Positions 17,203 to 24,679 of a DNA stretch of 40,154 bases are shown here, in pieces (position 1 is the first letter of the stretch; each line of letters starts with the position of its first letter). The DNA comes from JBHIET01 sp046760785. GTDB lineage: Bacteria > Chloroflexota > Anaerolineae > B4-G1. A program made the position numbers and the translations under genes. Below the pieces are notes generated by a model. That model searched no databases and was not told the DNA's origin. It saw only the letters and a list, made by a program, of their open reading frames with translations. The DNA lies in contig JBHIET010000025.1 in NCBI GenBank assembly GCA_046760785.1, positions 1 to 40,154 of the forward strand. The letters are read 5' to 3'.

Positions 17203-17802
17203 GTGACGATCAAACACGCGCTATTGGCCTTGCTTAACCATACTTCCACCTACGGCTACGAACTGCACGGGTTGATGGAAGCCGTCCTGGGCGATCACTG
17301 GGTGATCAACACCGGCCAGGTTTACAGCACGCTTTCGCGGCTGGAGCGGGACGGCCTGGTCGTGCGCCAGGTCACATCCGGCGACGAGGCGGCTGAGCGC
17401 ACCGCCTACGATCTGACTGAGGAGGGAAGGGCAGAACTGGAGCGCTGGTACCGCGAACCGCTGTCCCGCGATTACCGCCTGCGCGACGCTTTCTATGCCA
17501 AACTCATGCTCAGCCTCTTCTCCGGCCCGGTGCCGCCGGCCGAGGTGCTGCAGGCCCAGCGGCGGGAGTTGCTCGGCGAGATGCACGAACTGACCCGCAT
17601 GCGCGCTGAGGCCGACCCTGCGAGCGAACTACCCTGGCTGCTGCTTTTGGAAAGCGCCATCATGCACCTGGAGGCCGACTTGCGCTGGCTGGATATGTGT
17701 GAAGCCCGGCTGGACGAGTTGCGCCGGGCGCCTCCACCCCGACCCGTCAACCGGCCGCGCGGACGTCCGCCCAGGCGGGGCCAGCCGGATGAGACATCCT
17801 GA
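17203..17802 (+). CDS. PadR-family transcriptional regulator
   Basis: 199 residues from a GTG with GGAGG upstream. Residues 3-80 form the PadR winged helix: ALLALLNHTSTYGYELHGLM, then NTGQVYSTLSRLERDGLV and the beta-wing to YDLTEEGRAEL. The rest is the helical Vir_act_alpha_C-like dimerisation domain with a basic Pro/Arg tail (PRPVNRPRGRPPRRGQ). PadR proteins commonly repress adjacent efflux or stress-response operons and release DNA on binding a small molecule. Its stop lies 15 bases before the ATPase start, so it is co-transcribed with the ABC cassette it probably controls. Confidence 0.92.
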   Translation: MTIKHALLALLNHTSTYGYELHGLMEAVLGDHWVINTGQVYSTLSRLERDGLVVRQVTSGDEAAERTAYDLTEEGRAELERWYREPLSRDYRLRDAFYAKLMLSLFSGPVPPAEVLQAQRRELLGEMHELTRMRAEADPASELPWLLLLESAIMHLEADLRWLDMCEARLDELRRAPPPRPVNRPRGRPPRRGQPDETS

Positions 17803-17817
17803 GTGGAGGGGGATGCA

Positions 17818-18564
17818 ATGAGTGAACTGGCACAGATGATGATCGTGACAGAGGGGCTGACCAAGGTCTACAGCGACGGGACAGAGGTGCGCGCGCTGGA
17901 CGGGGTGGACCTCTCTGTGGAGCGAGGAGAGTTCGTGGCCGTCATCGGGCCTTCGGGCTCCGGCAAGTCTACACTGCTCAATCTGCTCGGCACACTGGAT
18001 ATGCCCACCGCCGGGCGTGTGGTCGTGGACGGGGTGGACGTGAGCGCGTTGCAGGGCGATGCGCTGGCCGATTTCCGCCGCGCGGAGATCGGCTTCGTCT
18101 TCCAACTGTTCAACCTGGTGCCGATTCTCTCGGCGCTGGAGAACGTGATGCTGCCGCTGATCCCCTACCGCCGTCAATGCAAGTTCGACCTGGAGGCACG
18201 GGCGCGCGAGTTGTTGGACGGGGTAGGGCTGGCGGAGCGGGCCGGCCATCTGCCCTCGCAACTTTCGGGCGGGGAGCAGCAGCGGGTAGCGATTGCGCGG
18301 GCGCTGGTGAACGAGCCAGAGATCGTGCTGGTAGACGAGCCTACGGGCAACCTGGACACGCGGGCGGGCGACCAGGTGATGGAACTGCTGCGGCGGGTGT
18401 GCGACGAGATGGGACGCACGGTGGTGCTGGTGACGCACGGCCCGCGCGTGGCTGCCTTCGCCGATCGGGTCTACTTCCTCAAGGACGGGGCCATTGCGGA
18501 CCAGACCCGCCTGGGCGGGGAGCGTAGCCTGGAGGCCGTCTGGCGGCGGTTGGGGCTCGGGTGA
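17818..18564 (+). CDS. MacB/LolD-type ABC transporter ATPase
   Basis: 248 residues from the ATG at 17818, which has GGAGGGGG just upstream; a GTG at 17803 is less likely. All motifs of an active subunit are present: Walker A GPSGSGKST (44-52), Q-loop in FVFQLFN, signature LSGGEQQ (149-155), Walker B with Asp173-Glu174 (VLVDEPTGNLD), and switch His207 (VTHGPR). The sequence belongs to the MacB/LolD/FtsE class that powers mechanotransmission permeases rather than classical import. The only partners nearby are the two FtsX-type permeases at 19697-23986 and 24680-27316, and it is the only intact ATPase in the region. Confidence 0.93.
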   Translation: MSELAQMMIVTEGLTKVYSDGTEVRALDGVDLSVERGEFVAVIGPSGSGKSTLLNLLGTLDMPTAGRVVVDGVDVSALQGDALADFRRAEIGFVFQLFNLVPILSALENVMLPLIPYRRQCKFDLEARARELLDGVGLAERAGHLPSQLSGGEQQRVAIARALVNEPEIVLVDEPTGNLDTRAGDQVMELLRRVCDEMGRTVVLVTHGPRVAAFADRVYFLKDGAIADQTRLGGERSLEAVWRRLGLG

Positions 18565-18602
18565 GCCTCGCGGCTTACTCAGGTTGGTGGCAAGGAGGGA
18601 AA

Positions 18603-19166
18603 ATGAACGAATCCAGGACCCAGGTGCTGCTGTTGATGCTGATGGGGGTGGTCATCCCGTTGATGATCGCCATCGTGGGCCTCTTCGTCAGGATGAATCA
18701 GTTGCAGCGCGAGGTGCTGGCGGCGCTGGAGCCTTTGCAGGGGATGAGGGGGCCGCAGGGGTTGGAGATTGGGACGGAAGCGCCTGCTTTCACCCTGCCC
18801 GACGCAGCGGGCCAGATGGTTGCGCTGGGTGACTTTGCGGGGCAGAAGTTGCTGCTGACTTTCTCGTCTATCCAGTGTCCGCACTGTGCTGAGATGTATC
18901 CCCACCTGAAGGCATTTAGCCAGGAGGCGGACAGGATACAGGTGGTGATGATCTCGCGGGGCTCTGCCGACGAGAACTGGCAGTTGGTGGAGGAGCAAGG
19001 GTTTGGCTTCCCTGTCCTGACCTGGGACGATGCGGTGGCACAGGACTACCAGGTGCCGGGGACGCCCTTCTTCTACGTCATTGATGGGGAGGGCGTGATC
19101 GCCAACGCGGGCTTCGCCGGTACGCTGGAGCAACTGGAGGCGTTGGTGGAAGGCGGCGCGGAGTGA
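18603..19166 (+). CDS. Membrane-tethered thioredoxin-like protein (TlpA/MauD type, CPHC)
   Basis: 187 residues. A membrane anchor at about 8-29 (LLLMLMGVVIPLMIAIVGLFV) is followed by a short coil and an extracytoplasmic thioredoxin fold. The peroxiredoxin/TlpA-type opening IGTEAPAFTLPD (57-67), the redox site Cys92-Pro-His-Cys95 and the cis-proline after Thr154 (VPGTP) are all present. CPHC is typical of disulfide-active enzymes of the DsbA/MauD kind. The start at 18603 has AAGGAGG upstream; an earlier GTG lacks one. It stands between the ATPase and a small exported peptide with two cysteines, which makes thiol handling of an exported substrate a reasonable inference. A frameshifted copy is at 24168-24468. 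Confidence 0.88.
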   Translation: MNESRTQVLLLMLMGVVIPLMIAIVGLFVRMNQLQREVLAALEPLQGMRGPQGLEIGTEAPAFTLPDAAGQMVALGDFAGQKLLLTFSSIQCPHCAEMYPHLKAFSQEADRIQVVMISRGSADENWQLVEEQGFGFPVLTWDDAVAQDYQVPGTPFFYVIDGEGVIANAGFAGTLEQLEALVEGGAE

Positions 19167-19262
19167 GGGAAGGAGGTGATGCAGCGCGCAAATGGAGAAA
19201 GGAGCATCTGACAAAGGGAACAGGAAACCTGTCAAATCCGATTCAGATAAGGAGGAACAAAA

Positions 19263-19511
19263 ATGAACAAGCATGCTAGGATTGTGATGGGAGCGCTGGC
19301 GGTGATGCTGGTGGCGTCGTCCGTGTTAGCGGTGATGGCCTTCGTGGCACCGAATCCGGTCCGGGCAGCCCCCCTCAACCGATGGGATGGGATTGCTATG
19401 GAAGGGTCTGCTGGCAATGGAGGTGCTTTACTGGCGATCCTTGGGACCCGCCACATCTTGTGTGTACCGAATGGTGTCAGTCAGTGCCTGGTGGAGTTTG
19501 GAGATGTCTAG
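19263..19511 (+). CDS. Small exported two-cysteine peptide
   Basis: 82 residues with a strong ribosome-binding site (AAGGAGG). A clear signal peptide (basic MNKHAR, hydrophobic core to about 27, then VRAA) would release a mature peptide of about 45 residues starting near APLNRWDG. It is Gly/Ala-rich in the middle and has two cysteines eight residues apart (ILCVPNGVSQC) near the end. I recognise no family. It is placed directly between the thioredoxin and the permease-peptidase, and a truncated version with a similar leader stands at the same place in the second copy of the cassette. It could be the substrate of the transporter, or the remaining N-terminus of a longer decayed secreted protein. 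Confidence 0.6.
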   Translation: MNKHARIVMGALAVMLVASSVLAVMAFVAPNPVRAAPLNRWDGIAMEGSAGNGGALLAILGTRHILCVPNGVSQCLVEFGDV

Positions 19512-19620
19512 GTGATGAGTACTGCGGGTGGTACTGTCCATGAGGTGAATTGCCCACTTGATGTTAAGCGAGCACGACGCTAGAGCATGCGGTGGGATGC
19601 CACCTAGTGCAATTCGGCTG

Positions 19621-19658
19621 ATCGGGGTCTATCGGGGCCAGCCCCGATAGATCCCGAT
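19621..19658 (+). repeat. 18-bp inverted repeat before the permease-peptidase gene
   Basis: Two 18-base arms (19621-19638 and 19641-19658) pair with a single G-T mismatch around CA, giving a very stable hairpin or cruciform. It lies in the 185-base gap between the small peptide gene and the permease start. There is no T-tract, so it is not a standard terminator. It may cap or attenuate the transcript so that peptide and thioredoxin are made in excess over the permease. A different inverted repeat holds the same place in the second cassette copy. Confidence 0.65.
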
Positions 19659-19696
19659 GTTGTAGCCACCGGGCTCCGTCACTCTCGGAGAAAGCA

Positions 19697-22600
19697 ATGC
19701 TGAAGCTCGTGTTGCAAAACTTGCGGGCGCGCCGGGAACGCGCGGCGCTGGTCGTGGCTGGTGCCACGCTCATCGCCGCGGCGTTCGCGCTGTTCGCCGC
19801 GGTCTCGTCGGCCGCCACCGTCACCGCCGACCAATCGCTGAGCCGCTACTGGCGCACCACCTACGACATCCTGGTGCGCCCGCCCGAGGACGTGACCGAC
19901 ATCGAACGCCTGTACGGGCTGGTGGAAGCCAACCATCTCAGCGGAATACCCGGTGGCATCACCTTCGAAGAGTACGAAGCCATCAAGAGCATCCCCGAGG
20001 TGGAAGTGGCTGCTCCCATCGCTATGCTGGGCTATGTGAGAAGGCACCCGCCGATAGTCGGGATCCGTGACCCACTGCCGGATGGAATCTACCGCGTTTC
20101 TGCTACCGCCACGATATGGGACGGTCATCAGCTGCTCACCGCTACCCTCCCGGGGCCGTACTATGCTTTCTATTATCAGGCTGTTGATCAAATTCCGCCG
20201 TGGGAAGAGCAGCTAAACAGGGAATTTGGTGAGGAATTGATCCGACTGCGGCTACTACCGGCAGGTAGCGCTGATTTCTTGGGCTTTCAGGTCAAAACGC
20301 CGTCCCTTAAGGATAAGATGCTGCTGACCGCGGTGGACCCGGAACAGGAGGCTCGCCTGGTGCACCTGGACCAGATGGTGGTGGAGGATGACTACCTGCC
20401 CACCGAGGCGCCGCCGCTCCTGGATCGTAGGGGCATTCCCATTGTGCCTGTGCTGCTGAACATACACGACTACGTCAGCGAGACGATCAGTATCCGCATC
20501 GAACAGGTGAATGTGTTTGACGGCGAGCCCACCCTGATGGACGGACTCCGGGCGATCTCAAGGCCGGAGGAGATCGAGAGTGCACCCCGCCAGGTGGTCT
20601 GGGAGGGGACGCTGCCTCTGCGCGGGGAGTGGCGCAACATCGCGCCCCGGGTGGAAGTTGCCGATGGGCAGGTGGAGATCGGCCCTGCCTGGACGCCCGA
20701 GTTCGCGGGGCCCATCTACGCGCCTGCCCCGGTGCAGTATCGTGTGCTCTCAGACCTACCAGAAGGGTTGCCCCGGGACCAACTGGTGCTGGAAGCCATT
20801 CCTGTAGGCATAACGCCGACCGAGGAGCGACACGAGAACGAGGATATGCTTCCCTCGAGCCTTATCGAACTTATGGATATGCTGAGGTGGAGACGATCTC
20901 CCGAATTGATCTTCCGCCGCCTGAAACCGCGATCCCAACAGGAAGTCCTCTTCAAAGCGCATGTTCAGGGTTTATTCGAGGTGGATGCACTGAAGGCATT
21001 GGACGGTGCCTCGCCCAACCGGGTGCCACTGGAGACCTATTTCCCCCCGCTGGTCACCCTCAAGTACGACGAGGCAGGCCGACCCGTCGAGCCGCCGGCC
21101 ACCCTCCGCCCTACCCTCAACGCCGGGGGTTATCTGGTCTCTCCGCCCGACATGCTCATCACGCTTGACACCGCTCGCCATCTATTGACGGAAGGGTGTA
21201 TTGAGTGGGTGCCTATGGAAGAGTGGCCATACTTTCAAGTGGAACATGTCGAGTGCCCACCGCTGCGAGAGGATCTCATCTCGGCCATCCGCGTGCGGGT
21301 CGGTGGCATCTCCGAACTGACGCCCCAGGCCCAGGCGCGCATCGAGGAGGTGGCCCAGCGCATCGTCGAGTTGACCGGCCTGCACGTGGACATCATGGTG
21401 GGTTCCTCGCCGCAGCCGGTGCTGGTGCACATCCCCGGCTACGGGGAGGTGCCGGGGCTGGGGTACGTGGAGGAGATGTGGGTCAAGAAGGGAGTGACGA
21501 CGCAGGTGACCACAGGGATGAACCGCGCCGACGGGCTGCTCTTCGGCGTGATGCTCGTGGCCTGCTTGCTGTTCCTCTTCGACGCCAACTACGTCTCGCT
21601 GCTGGGCCGGCTGCCCGAATTTGGCCTCATGCGGGCGCTCGGTTGGCGCAGCCGCACGTTGTTTGGCCTGGTGCTGGGGGAGGCGCCGGTGCTGGGGCTG
21701 CTCAGCGGGGCGCTGGGTGCCCTGGTCGCAGTGGGAATCGTGTGGGCCTTCGCCCTGGCGATACCGGTGGGGCGCATTGCGCTCCTGGCCCCACTAGGGG
21801 GCGGCGTCTTCCTGCTGGGCGCGCTGCTGCCGGCCTGGTGGGCGGCTCGCGTCCCGCCCATCTCTGTGATCAGCGCCGGCGAGACGGAGGCGGGCCGCCG
21901 GGTGCCCGGCGGAGCGAGCGTGTTGGGCTACGCTGTGGGCGGGGTGCTGCGGCGACCGGCGCGCACGGTGGCCACGCTGGCCGGGCTGGCGCTGACGGGA
22001 CTGGGTGGCATGCTGTACGGCACGCTGTTGGGGGCCTGGATCCGCACCCAGGTGCGGCCCTATCACTTGACGATGGGGGCCGTGGCGCTGCTGGCGGCGG
22101 CGCTGGGAGTGGCCGAACTGATGTTGCTCAACGTCACCCAGCGGCGGCGGGAGATCGGGCTGCTGGTCGCCCTGGGCTGGCGGCGGGAGGACCTGTTCCG
22201 TGTATTTCTGACGGAGAGTGGCCTGATCGGGCTGGCTGGCGGGCTGCTGGGGACGGCGCTCGCGATCTTGCTGTACCGCTTCTCGTATGGCCCGCTTCCT
22301 GGGGATGTAACCACCTGGCTGCACGTCGTCGGAGTGGGGATTACACTGCCTCTGCTAGCGACGGTGCTGGCTACACTCTACCCCGCCCTCCGGGCCGCGC
22401 GCTTGCTTCCGCTAGATGCTTTGCGAGGCGAGGAGCGGTTGTCGCCCGCGGGTGCGCTGAGCCGCACGATGGCCTGGTTGGGGTTGACTGGAGCGGTGAG
22501 CGTGGGACTGGTCATCGCCCTCGCCTGGGCGTTGGGTGGTCACCCCGCCCCTCCGCCGCTACCGGTGGCCGGGATTCCCCCACCGGCGCCGACAGCGACA

Positions 22601-23986
22601 CCGCTCTCGTTGCCTCCACCTCCACCTGCTCCCACACCCACGCCGGTCGTGGTGGCCGAGTTGCCCCGCTACCAGCTGGATCTGATAGCCGACGTGGCCG
22701 GGAGGCGACTCGTGGGACAGGAGCACATCACGTTCACCAACCGGACCGGAAGCTCCCTGGACACGCTGGCTTTGCGCCTCTATCCCAACCGCCCCGTTTG
22801 GACGCCCCAGGGTACGCAACAAGAGACCCTGCTGCGCGTGGTGCAGGCCCGCGTGGATGGACGGCCGGTAAGCGTGACGCTCACCGCCTCAGATACCGCT
22901 GCCCTGCTCCCATTGGATAGCCCTCTGGCCCTAGGCGAGCGGGTGGCGGTGGACCTGGCCTTCGAACTCCAAGTGCCCCAACCCGCCGATCTTCCATCAG
23001 ACGTTTGGACCCTCAGTTCGTTCTTCCCGATGTTGGCCGTTCACGAGGAGGGCGGCTGGCGGCTGGACGTCTGTGCCTTCTGCGGCGATGTCGTCTACAG
23101 CGAGAGTGCCCTATATGAATTCACGGTGACCGCCCCGGCCGGCTGGGTGATCGCGGCGACCGGCGAGGAGGTGGAGACCAGCCGGAATCCTGATGGCACG
23201 CTCACCCATGCCTACGAGGCTAGCCCGGTGCGGGACCTGGCCCTGGCATTGAGCCCAGCGTTTCACGTCTGGAGCCAAAGGGCCAATGGCGTTGTAGTCT
23301 CCGTCTATTCCCTGTCCGACGATCCCCAGGCCGGGGAGATCCTGGCCATCGCGACCGAGGCATTTAGCCTCTTCAGCAAGCGCTTCGGCGTCTACCCTTA
23401 TTCCGCGCTCCGCTTGGTGGCCTTCCCTAGTGCGGGGGTTGCGGGCATGGAGTACCCCGGCTTGATCTATCTCTCCTACCGGCCCGGCGACGCCCGACTC
23501 GCCCCAGTCATCGCACACGAGGTATCCCACCAGTGGTGGTACGGGGTGGTGGGGAACGACGTGTTCAACGAGCCCTGGCTGGACGAGGCGCTGGCTCAAT
23601 ACTCCACCATGCTCTATCTGGAGGAGGCAGAGGGCGCGGAAGCGGCGCGGCAACATCTGCGAGAATACGAGGATGAGCGGACACGGCTGCGCGTGCTCGA
23701 AGGGTACGACCCGCCAGTGGGCAGCCCGGTGTGGAAGTTCGCTCCCCCCAAGCTCGAGCGCTACTTTGACATCGTGTACGGCAAGGGGGGCCTGTTTATG
23801 GACGCGCTACGCCAAGAGATCGGAGACGAGGTGTTCTTCAAGGGATGGCGCACGTATTACGAACGACACCGGTTTGGCGTGGCCACCGGTCAGGGGTTCC
23901 TGGAGGCCATGCAGCAGGCGGCAGGGCGGGATCTGAGGCCATTCTTCGAAGAATGGGTCGGACGTCCTGACGCAGGTGAGAACTGA
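19697..23986 (+). CDS. MacB/FtsX-type ABC permease fused to M1 aminopeptidase
   Basis: 1429 residues, start supported by GGAG six bases upstream. Order: a membrane helix (about 16-38); a large extracytoplasmic domain (about 45-610); a first FtsX helix set (from about 612) and a second (from about 760), each with the mechanotransmission LGWR signature (ALGWRSRTL, ALGWRREDL); another helix at about 925-945; a Pro-rich linker (about 947-988); and an extracytoplasmic M1 metallopeptidase (about 990-1429). Zinc ligands of the HEXXH-X18-E motif are all present: His1274, His1278, Glu1297. The exopeptidase motif GxMEN appears as AGMEYP (Met1251, Glu1252). The peptidase thus looks catalytically complete. 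ATP would come from the ATPase at 17818-18564. Substrate unknown; a role in trimming exported peptides is inferred. Confidence 0.88.
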   Translation: MLKLVLQNLRARRERAALVVAGATLIAAAFALFAAVSSAATVTADQSLSRYWRTTYDILVRPPEDVTDIERLYGLVEANHLSGIPGGITFEEYEAIKSIPEVEVAAPIAMLGYVRRHPPIVGIRDPLPDGIYRVSATATIWDGHQLLTATLPGPYYAFYYQAVDQIPPWEEQLNREFGEELIRLRLLPAGSADFLGFQVKTPSLKDKMLLTAVDPEQEARLVHLDQMVVEDDYLPTEAPPLLDRRGIPIVPVLLNIHDYVSETISIRIEQVNVFDGEPTLMDGLRAISRPEEIESAPRQVVWEGTLPLRGEWRNIAPRVEVADGQVEIGPAWTPEFAGPIYAPAPVQYRVLSDLPEGLPRDQLVLEAIPVGITPTEERHENEDMLPSSLIELMDMLRWRRSPELIFRRLKPRSQQEVLFKAHVQGLFEVDALKALDGASPNRVPLETYFPPLVTLKYDEAGRPVEPPATLRPTLNAGGYLVSPPDMLITLDTARHLLTEGCIEWVPMEEWPYFQVEHVECPPLREDLISAIRVRVGGISELTPQAQARIEEVAQRIVELTGLHVDIMVGSSPQPVLVHIPGYGEVPGLGYVEEMWVKKGVTTQVTTGMNRADGLLFGVMLVACLLFLFDANYVSLLGRLPEFGLMRALGWRSRTLFGLVLGEAPVLGLLSGALGALVAVGIVWAFALAIPVGRIALLAPLGGGVFLLGALLPAWWAARVPPISVISAGETEAGRRVPGGASVLGYAVGGVLRRPARTVATLAGLALTGLGGMLYGTLLGAWIRTQVRPYHLTMGAVALLAAALGVAELMLLNVTQRRREIGLLVALGWRREDLFRVFLTESGLIGLAGGLLGTALAILLYRFSYGPLPGDVTTWLHVVGVGITLPLLATVLATLYPALRAARLLPLDALRGEERLSPAGALSRTMAWLGLTGAVSVGLVIALAWALGGHPAPPPLPVAGIPPPAPTATPLSLPPPPPAPTPTPVVVAELPRYQLDLIADVAGRRLVGQEHITFTNRTGSSLDTLALRLYPNRPVWTPQGTQQETLLRVVQARVDGRPVSVTLTASDTAALLPLDSPLALGERVAVDLAFELQVPQPADLPSDVWTLSSFFPMLAVHEEGGWRLDVCAFCGDVVYSESALYEFTVTAPAGWVIAATGEEVETSRNPDGTLTHAYEASPVRDLALALSPAFHVWSQRANGVVVSVYSLSDDPQAGEILAIATEAFSLFSKRFGVYPYSALRLVAFPSAGVAGMEYPGLIYLSYRPGDARLAPVIAHEVSHQWWYGVVGNDVFNEPWLDEALAQYSTMLYLEEAEGAEAARQHLREYEDERTRLRVLEGYDPPVGSPVWKFAPPKLERYFDIVYGKGGLFMDALRQEIGDEVFFKGWRTYYERHRFGVATGQGFLEAMQQAAGRDLRPFFEEWVGRPDAGEN

Positions 23987-23990
23987 CCGG

Positions 23991-24152
23991 ATGGCGGCCG
24001 CAATAGAGGTAACGCTGTTGGCACACAGCCCGCGCGTCGCCGCCTTCGCCGATCGGGTCTACTTCCTCAAGGATGGGGCCATCGTGGACCAGGCTAATCT
24101 GGGCGGGAAGCGGAGTTTGGAGGCCGCCTAGCGGCGGCTGGGCATAGTGTGA
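23991..24152 (+). pseudogene. C-terminal remnant of a second ABC ATPase
   Basis: A 46-codon frame from an ATG at 23991 (stop 24129-24131) matches the last 45 or so residues of the ATPase at 17818-18564: HSPRVAAFADRVYFLKDGAI against HGPRVAAFADRVYFLKDGAI, then LGGxRSLEA. After the premature TAG the frame still reads RRLGIV to a TGA at 24150, as in the intact gene's RRLGLG. Walker A, signature and Walker B are missing, so it cannot be active. It marks the start of a decayed second copy of the cassette. Confidence 0.85.
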
Positions 24153-24167
24153 GGCAGGAGGAAGAAG

Positions 24168-24468
24168 ATGAGCGAGAGCCGGACACAGGTGCTGCTGTTG
24201 ATGTTGATGGGTGTGGTCATTCTGTTGATGGTGGCCATCGCAGGTGGTGATGATCTCCCACGCTACAGTGGAGGAGAACCGGCAATTGATGGAGGAACAG
24301 GGATTCGACTTTCCGGTCCTGACCTGGGACGACGGGGTATTCGAGGACTGCCATGTCCCGGGGACGCCCTTCTTCTACACCATTGATGGGGACGGAGTGA
24401 TCGCCAACGCGGGCTTTGCCGATACGCTGGAGCAACTGGAGGCGTTGGTGGCGGATAGCAAGGAGTGA
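24168..24468 (+). pseudogene. Frameshifted, deleted copy of the thioredoxin gene
   Basis: The first 25 codons (MSESRTQVLLLMLMGVV...) match the membrane anchor of the thioredoxin at 18603-19166. At about 24242 the sequence jumps to the equivalent of residue 113 in a different frame (VVMISHATVEENRQLMEEQG) and runs to the natural stop at 24468 (TLEQLEALVADSKE). About 88 codons, including the CPHC site, are deleted. The C-terminal part is still highly similar, so the loss may be fairly recent. Confidence 0.88.
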
Positions 24469-24556
24469 GAGCAGGAGGTGGTAGTATGCACGAATGAGGT
24501 GGCGAAGTGTCTGCTGAGATGACCGAGAAATCCAAGTGGAAGGGAGGTGAAAAGCG

Positions 24557-24679
24557 ATGAAGCGGCAAAAGTGGCTGACGGGCATCCTGGCGGTAATGCT
24601 GCAGAACCGAGTTGGCTGGCAAGCCCTGTTGCCCGGTCCCCAAAGGGCTTGCCGGCCCTTCTTCGAAAGGGAGTCAAGA
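24557..24679 (+). pseudogene. Truncated copy of the small exported peptide gene
   Basis: A ribosome-binding site (GGGAGGTG) and an ATG are followed by MKRQKWLTGILAVML, like the leader of the peptide at 19263-19511 (ALAVML shared). The similarity ends after 15 codons; the frame then runs through an inverted repeat and happens to join the second permease without a stop. The true permease start is the ATG at 24680, which has its own GGGAG. A translational fusion that would place this leader on the permease cannot be excluded. Confidence 0.6.
24618..24653 (+). repeat. Inverted repeat before the second permease
   Basis: Ten-base arms GGCAAGCCCT and AGGGCTTGCC around a 16-base loop, ending 26 bases upstream of the second permease ATG. 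It holds the same position as the 18-bp inverted repeat before the first permease but differs in sequence. Confidence 0.55.

Noticed and set aside
19263..19511. Bacteriocin or modified-peptide precursor.
   Set aside because: It has a Sec-type signal peptide and no double-glycine leader, and no lanthipeptide, radical-SAM or other modifying enzyme is encoded nearby. Only the neutral term small exported peptide is supported.
21205..22920. A 571-codon frame inside the permease-peptidase gene in another frame.
   Set aside because: It is Gly/Ala/Arg-rich with no recognisable motif, while the main frame shows clear ABC permease and M1 motifs.
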